A stretch of DNA of 64,000 nucleotides from Hemicentrotus pulcherrimus (Eukaryota; Echinodermata; Echinoidea; Camarodonta; Strongylocentrotidae): positions 22,233 to 86,232 of the forward strand of contig BEXV01001648.1 in the NCBI GenBank assembly GCA_003118195.1. Direction: 5' to 3'. This document shows, piece by piece, positions 60,499 through 64,000 of this stretch. The notes beneath the pieces are model-generated. The model worked only from the letters and a program-made list of their open reading frames with translations. It did not search any database and was not told where the DNA came from. Every line of letters starts with the position of its first letter. The first letter of the stretch is position 1. The position numbers were made by a program, and so were the translations under genes.

Positions 60499-60884
60499 GA
60501 AGCTGTGACGTCATAACAATCTATTTTTAGAATTTCTCAATTTGTTTTCTTCATTTTCCATAAGAGCATCAAAAATAATGTCCTACTGTCGAAAACCAAT
60601 TGATAATATTGAGTATTGGCTGAGATATGATCATCTGAATGAATATATTTCCTATAGGAACTCAGTGTTATATGCTCTGGCTCCTTATGGTTAGGAGCCA
60701 GAGCATATAACACTGAGTTCCCATAGGGCATATATTTACTCAGATGGTCATATCTCAGCCAATACTCAATATTATCAATTGGTTTTCGACTTTAGGACAT
60801 TATTTTTTATACTCTCTCGGAAAATGAAGAAAAAATTTAGAAATTCTAAAAATAGATTTTCGATGACGTCACACTTCACCACTC
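60492..60884. mobile_element. 393-bp foldback element (long hairpin)
   Basis: The two halves are inverted copies along almost their whole length. Ends gagtactgaagctgtgacgt and the inverse of acgtcacacttcaccactc; centre ggctccttatggttaggagcc. TA flanks both sides (60490-60491, 60885-60886), which fits Tc1/mariner-type insertion. Arms are about 185 bases with few mismatches. If transcribed within the intron it would fold into a long double-stranded RNA. Confidence 0.9.
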
Positions 60885-61287
60885 TATAGACATTGATGAT
60901 CATAGGTGATGTAAGAACACAGAATCCCATTTCCCAATACATGCATATAGTTTCATCATTGACTGAGTCCTGCGCTGTAAGATACAGGGGATGATGAAGC
61001 CTGGGTTTGGTCACTTGGCAGAAATGTTGTTGTTTCCTTGTATTTGGCTAGCTAGCTAGACTATATGCACTGATTACATCCTTCCTCATACTGCCTGGCT
61101 GCCCAGTCTAATGTAGAGACGTCCTGTGATTGATCCAACCTCTTGTTCTCAATGATTCAGGGGGTGTCGTGTTGTCATTACTTTCCAAAGAAAAGGGTAT
61201 TTATTATTCAGAAATGTTGCTGAAGCATACATACATATAGCTGCAGGATGTTAGTCTTAGTCACCCGTATGGTATCATTGGTTTCAT

Positions 61288-61435
61288 GGATTGAGTACTA
61301 GGTATCATCATTTGGCCATCAGCCATTGCACTATGTTACTAGTGACCTGCTCTCCAAGATCGGATTGAGTACTAGGTATCATCATTTGGCCATCAGCCAT
61401 TGCACTATGTTACTAGTGACCTGCTCTCCAAGATC
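61288..61435. repeat. 74-bp perfect tandem duplication
   Basis: The block 61288-61361, starting ggattgagtactaggtatca, is repeated without visible change at 61362-61435. No N lies between the copies. Confidence 0.9.
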
Positions 61436-64000
61436 TTCCAACAGTTTTGAAGAAGTATTTCTTTACAATTTTCTTTTTAAAGACACTCAATTACTGTATT
61501 CCTTTTATGATCCCTGAATATATTTTGTTGAACACTATGAACTAAGTCAGATATTGATACGGTTACTGAATACCTATGTTGTTTTGGAATGGAAGCTGTT
61601 TGGAGGAAACTTGGAATGGGAAGAAAGAATATCAATTGCATGAAGAAAGAACATCCTTCTATCATTCATATATCCCAGAGTTTATTACAGGTCATGCTTG
61701 CACCATACCAATGTGAAAGAAACACATTTTAACAGGCTTGGTTTTGATAATTAATAACAATCTGACATTTGAGTGGTGACATCAGCAGCTTCAGACACAG
61801 AGATAAGAGGTTAGGGCTTATGTTGAGATTGTGTTGATCATGTACATGTATGTTAGGGTTAGGAGTAGATGTACTGTTGGGTCCAGTATAACAGTTAATC
61901 AAATCAATAGCCTTTGACCATATGCCTGGCTAGTACATCTACAAAGGTTTTGAAAAACTTTGCACAATTTGATATTTAATTTACTCTTGATACAATTGCC
62001 AACTCTATCATCAAACTCGTCATCTTCACGATCCTTTGTATCAGCACCAACATTTTTATTTTGATCATCATTAAAATCATTGCAATGATCATCATTATCA
62101 TTTTCATAATGAGTGCAGTTCTTATTGTAGAAATAACAAATTCAAATATTTTATGTAGTTTGTTCAATGTATTTTTGTTATACTGACTATGACAGTGACT
62201 ACAACTATATGTGAACACCCCAAATTTCTTATTTTTCATGTTTTTTGTACTAGTTTGGTTTATATGTTCATGAAGTTCATGCTGATATGAAGACAGCAAA
62301 CTTCCTTTCTCTGTGTGTGATATCAGTTAAGCTTCTAAATTTAATTGCATTTCCTCCCAAATTGAAACTGATAGGTTTCACTTTACTCTAGCAAAGAAAG
62401 TTTGTTTGAAATCTTCACAACACTCTGTGATATGATCAGGACTAACACTATGATAGTATCGTGAGATACCTAGTTTTGATTCAGTAACTTTGACAATTAC
62501 CGTTCCTGAGAGGAAATATTCAGGGGTTTGTGGAATAGGGGGAACGATCTGTTAATGTGGCAATATAATTCTTTAAATTTTGAAATGGTAAAGATATAAT
62601 TTTTGGTACGATATTCATTTGTCTTTTTTAATGCTCTATCAGTATAGATTAGACTACTGTGCAATGTAAATGAGCCATATTTCCTGTTATATTTCAATCA
62701 GTGATTTAAGACTCTCAAGGAGATACCCATCATGTTGATATGGTTGCATTGTAGGAAAGAGACATTCCTCAAAGTTTTATAATTCCATGTTGGAATGATT
62801 ATATTCATACTACCCTACAAATTACTTTTGTCATATATTAGAGGAGAACTTTTAAAAGAATTCAGTAAGTTTGTCACCACCTACTACCCCTAGGGACTGC
62901 TTAACCAGAATGTCTTTTCAAACAGTAAACATTACAAGTAATTTCTAATTTCAAAGCAGTGAAACTGTGAAAGTGACACTGATTATTCTAGTTATAATAT
63001 GAATGTAAACTACAAATAAATTAATTTTAGAAAATTATGATGATGGTAGGGTGGATTATACTCACAGGGTACTGATATTGAATTAATAGTTCATGATTCT
63101 TGGTGTATTTTTTTTTCAGAGCTAGCTATAATTAGTATGTTGTCATTTTTTGTTTTTCACATGCTGCCATGAGTAGTTAAGTGATAAAGTTTTTTTCATT
63201 TTGCTAGTTGTCACTTTAATGAAAATACTTTTAATATTCTGGGTATGATATCAGTGAGAATGTAGGTTATTGATCATGAAATACTGTTAACCGAAGGAGG
63301 TTGAGGAAGTAGTAAATTTCCAGTTTTCAAGCAACGTCATACAACGTGACGTATGACCACTCACACTTGAGACTTGTAGAGACGACTGTTCTAGTTTCTT
63401 CCTGTCCTGCATGTCAACATTACACGTTCTTGGACAATGTGTGTGAGTGCAGTATGGCATCCCATCATGTGGAAACGGCATCGGTTGGTGTGTTTAAACT
63501 AGCGACAGTTTGATATCATCCAAGTAGAATATTGGAATGTTTTAATGTACTACCAAATGGTTTCATGTATTAAAGCTACATGTGTGTCATCGATGATGGA
63601 TTGGCAGTTCAGTCTACGGTGGGTAAATTCATTTGGGCATATACATCCATGTATATAAGTGAAACAAATTCTGTAGAAATTTTACTGCAATTGTGAACGG
63701 ATGAATTCTATGGAATTCTTTTTCTCCTTCCACTTTGCACCTTGTACATCAATAGTGTACAGGTTTGAAGTGAAATATTGATTTACTCCAAAGCAAATTT
63801 GTCTTCTCTTGAATATTATGTGGGTTTTTTTCTTGTCACTTCCACCGTGCAGAACATCACATCCTGCTGAACCAACCTTTTTGATAAAAGCTTTTCAACC
63901 ATATAGTGATATTGAGTTGTATATGTAATTGAAAATCAGAATGGAAAGGAGAGTGAAATGTTTTGAAGTGTTATGTGCCAATGTTACTACCACCTGAGTA

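Larger units (their letters stand above)
57572..64000. other. Intron 10 (runs off the window)
   Basis: No exon is recognised after 57571. It holds the purine tract at 57640-57955, the duplicated block around the N at 59873, the foldback element at 60492-60884, and a 74-bp tandem duplication at 61288-61435. It also has an ATC-rich tract at about 62040-62110. 61440-64000 is otherwise plain AT-rich sequence. Confidence 0.75.

Noticed and set aside
1..64000. CRISPR array, bacterial operon or phage-like system
   Set aside because: Intron/exon structure, animal gene family and repeat content show an animal nuclear genome. The tandem repeats lack the spacer pattern of a CRISPR array.
57572..64000. 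RhoGAP domain exons of the same gene
   Set aside because: I looked for the family's conserved RhoGAP blocks in this stretch and saw none, so they most likely lie downstream of the window.

Overview
This is a 64 kb piece of an AT-rich animal genome. Nearly all of it is introns and repeats, and it holds one recognisable protein-coding gene on the + strand. The gene is the front part of a Rho GTPase-activating protein of the ARHGAP21/ARHGAP23 family. This family carries a PDZ domain, a long disordered linker, a PH domain and a RhoGAP domain; relatives include Drosophila RhoGAP19D and C. elegans PAC-1. The host looks like a marine invertebrate deuterostome, most likely a sea-urchin-like echinoderm. 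The reasons are the very common (ACATGT)n patches, the TACCGGTA and AGGCCT motifs, many short terminal-inverted-repeat elements, tRNA-derived SINEs and allelic-style contig overlaps. The species assignment is an inference.

Ten coding exons can be placed, and all their intron phases agree: 4686-4724, 34740-34899, 35436-35622, 42703-44374, 45024-45171, 46374-46464, 53950-54109, 54535-54630, 56506-56634 and 57503-57571. Together they encode 917 residues in one open frame. The PDZ domain is about residues 30-139, the low-complexity Ser-rich and basic linker 140-803, and the PH domain about 804-912. The RhoGAP domain is not seen here and should lie beyond 64000. Intron 1 is about 30 kb; introns 3 and 6 are about 7 kb each.

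Layout: 1-4430 is 5' flank full of repeats. 4431-4724 is a possible promoter, 5' UTR and first coding exon. 4725-34739 is intron 1, with a possible alternative first exon at 9458-9640, several MITE-like elements, a 1.9 kb duplication around a single N, and a 509-base gap. 34502-34604 is a broken partial copy of the exon 2 splice acceptor. 34740-44374 holds the PDZ and linker exons, 45024-46464 two linker exons. 46465-53949 is intron 6, with a 1.1 kb minisatellite and a 330-base gap. 53950-57571 holds the PH exons. 57572-64000 is intron 10, with a long polypurine tract, a 625-bp duplication around a single N, and a 393-bp foldback element.

I found no previously undescribed gene system. The items most worth checking are the pseudo-acceptor before exon 2, the candidate alternative first exon, the several repeat families that share TTAA-flanked AGG termini, a nested transposon insertion, the foldback element beside an assembly break, and the two apparent duplications that look like assembly artefacts.
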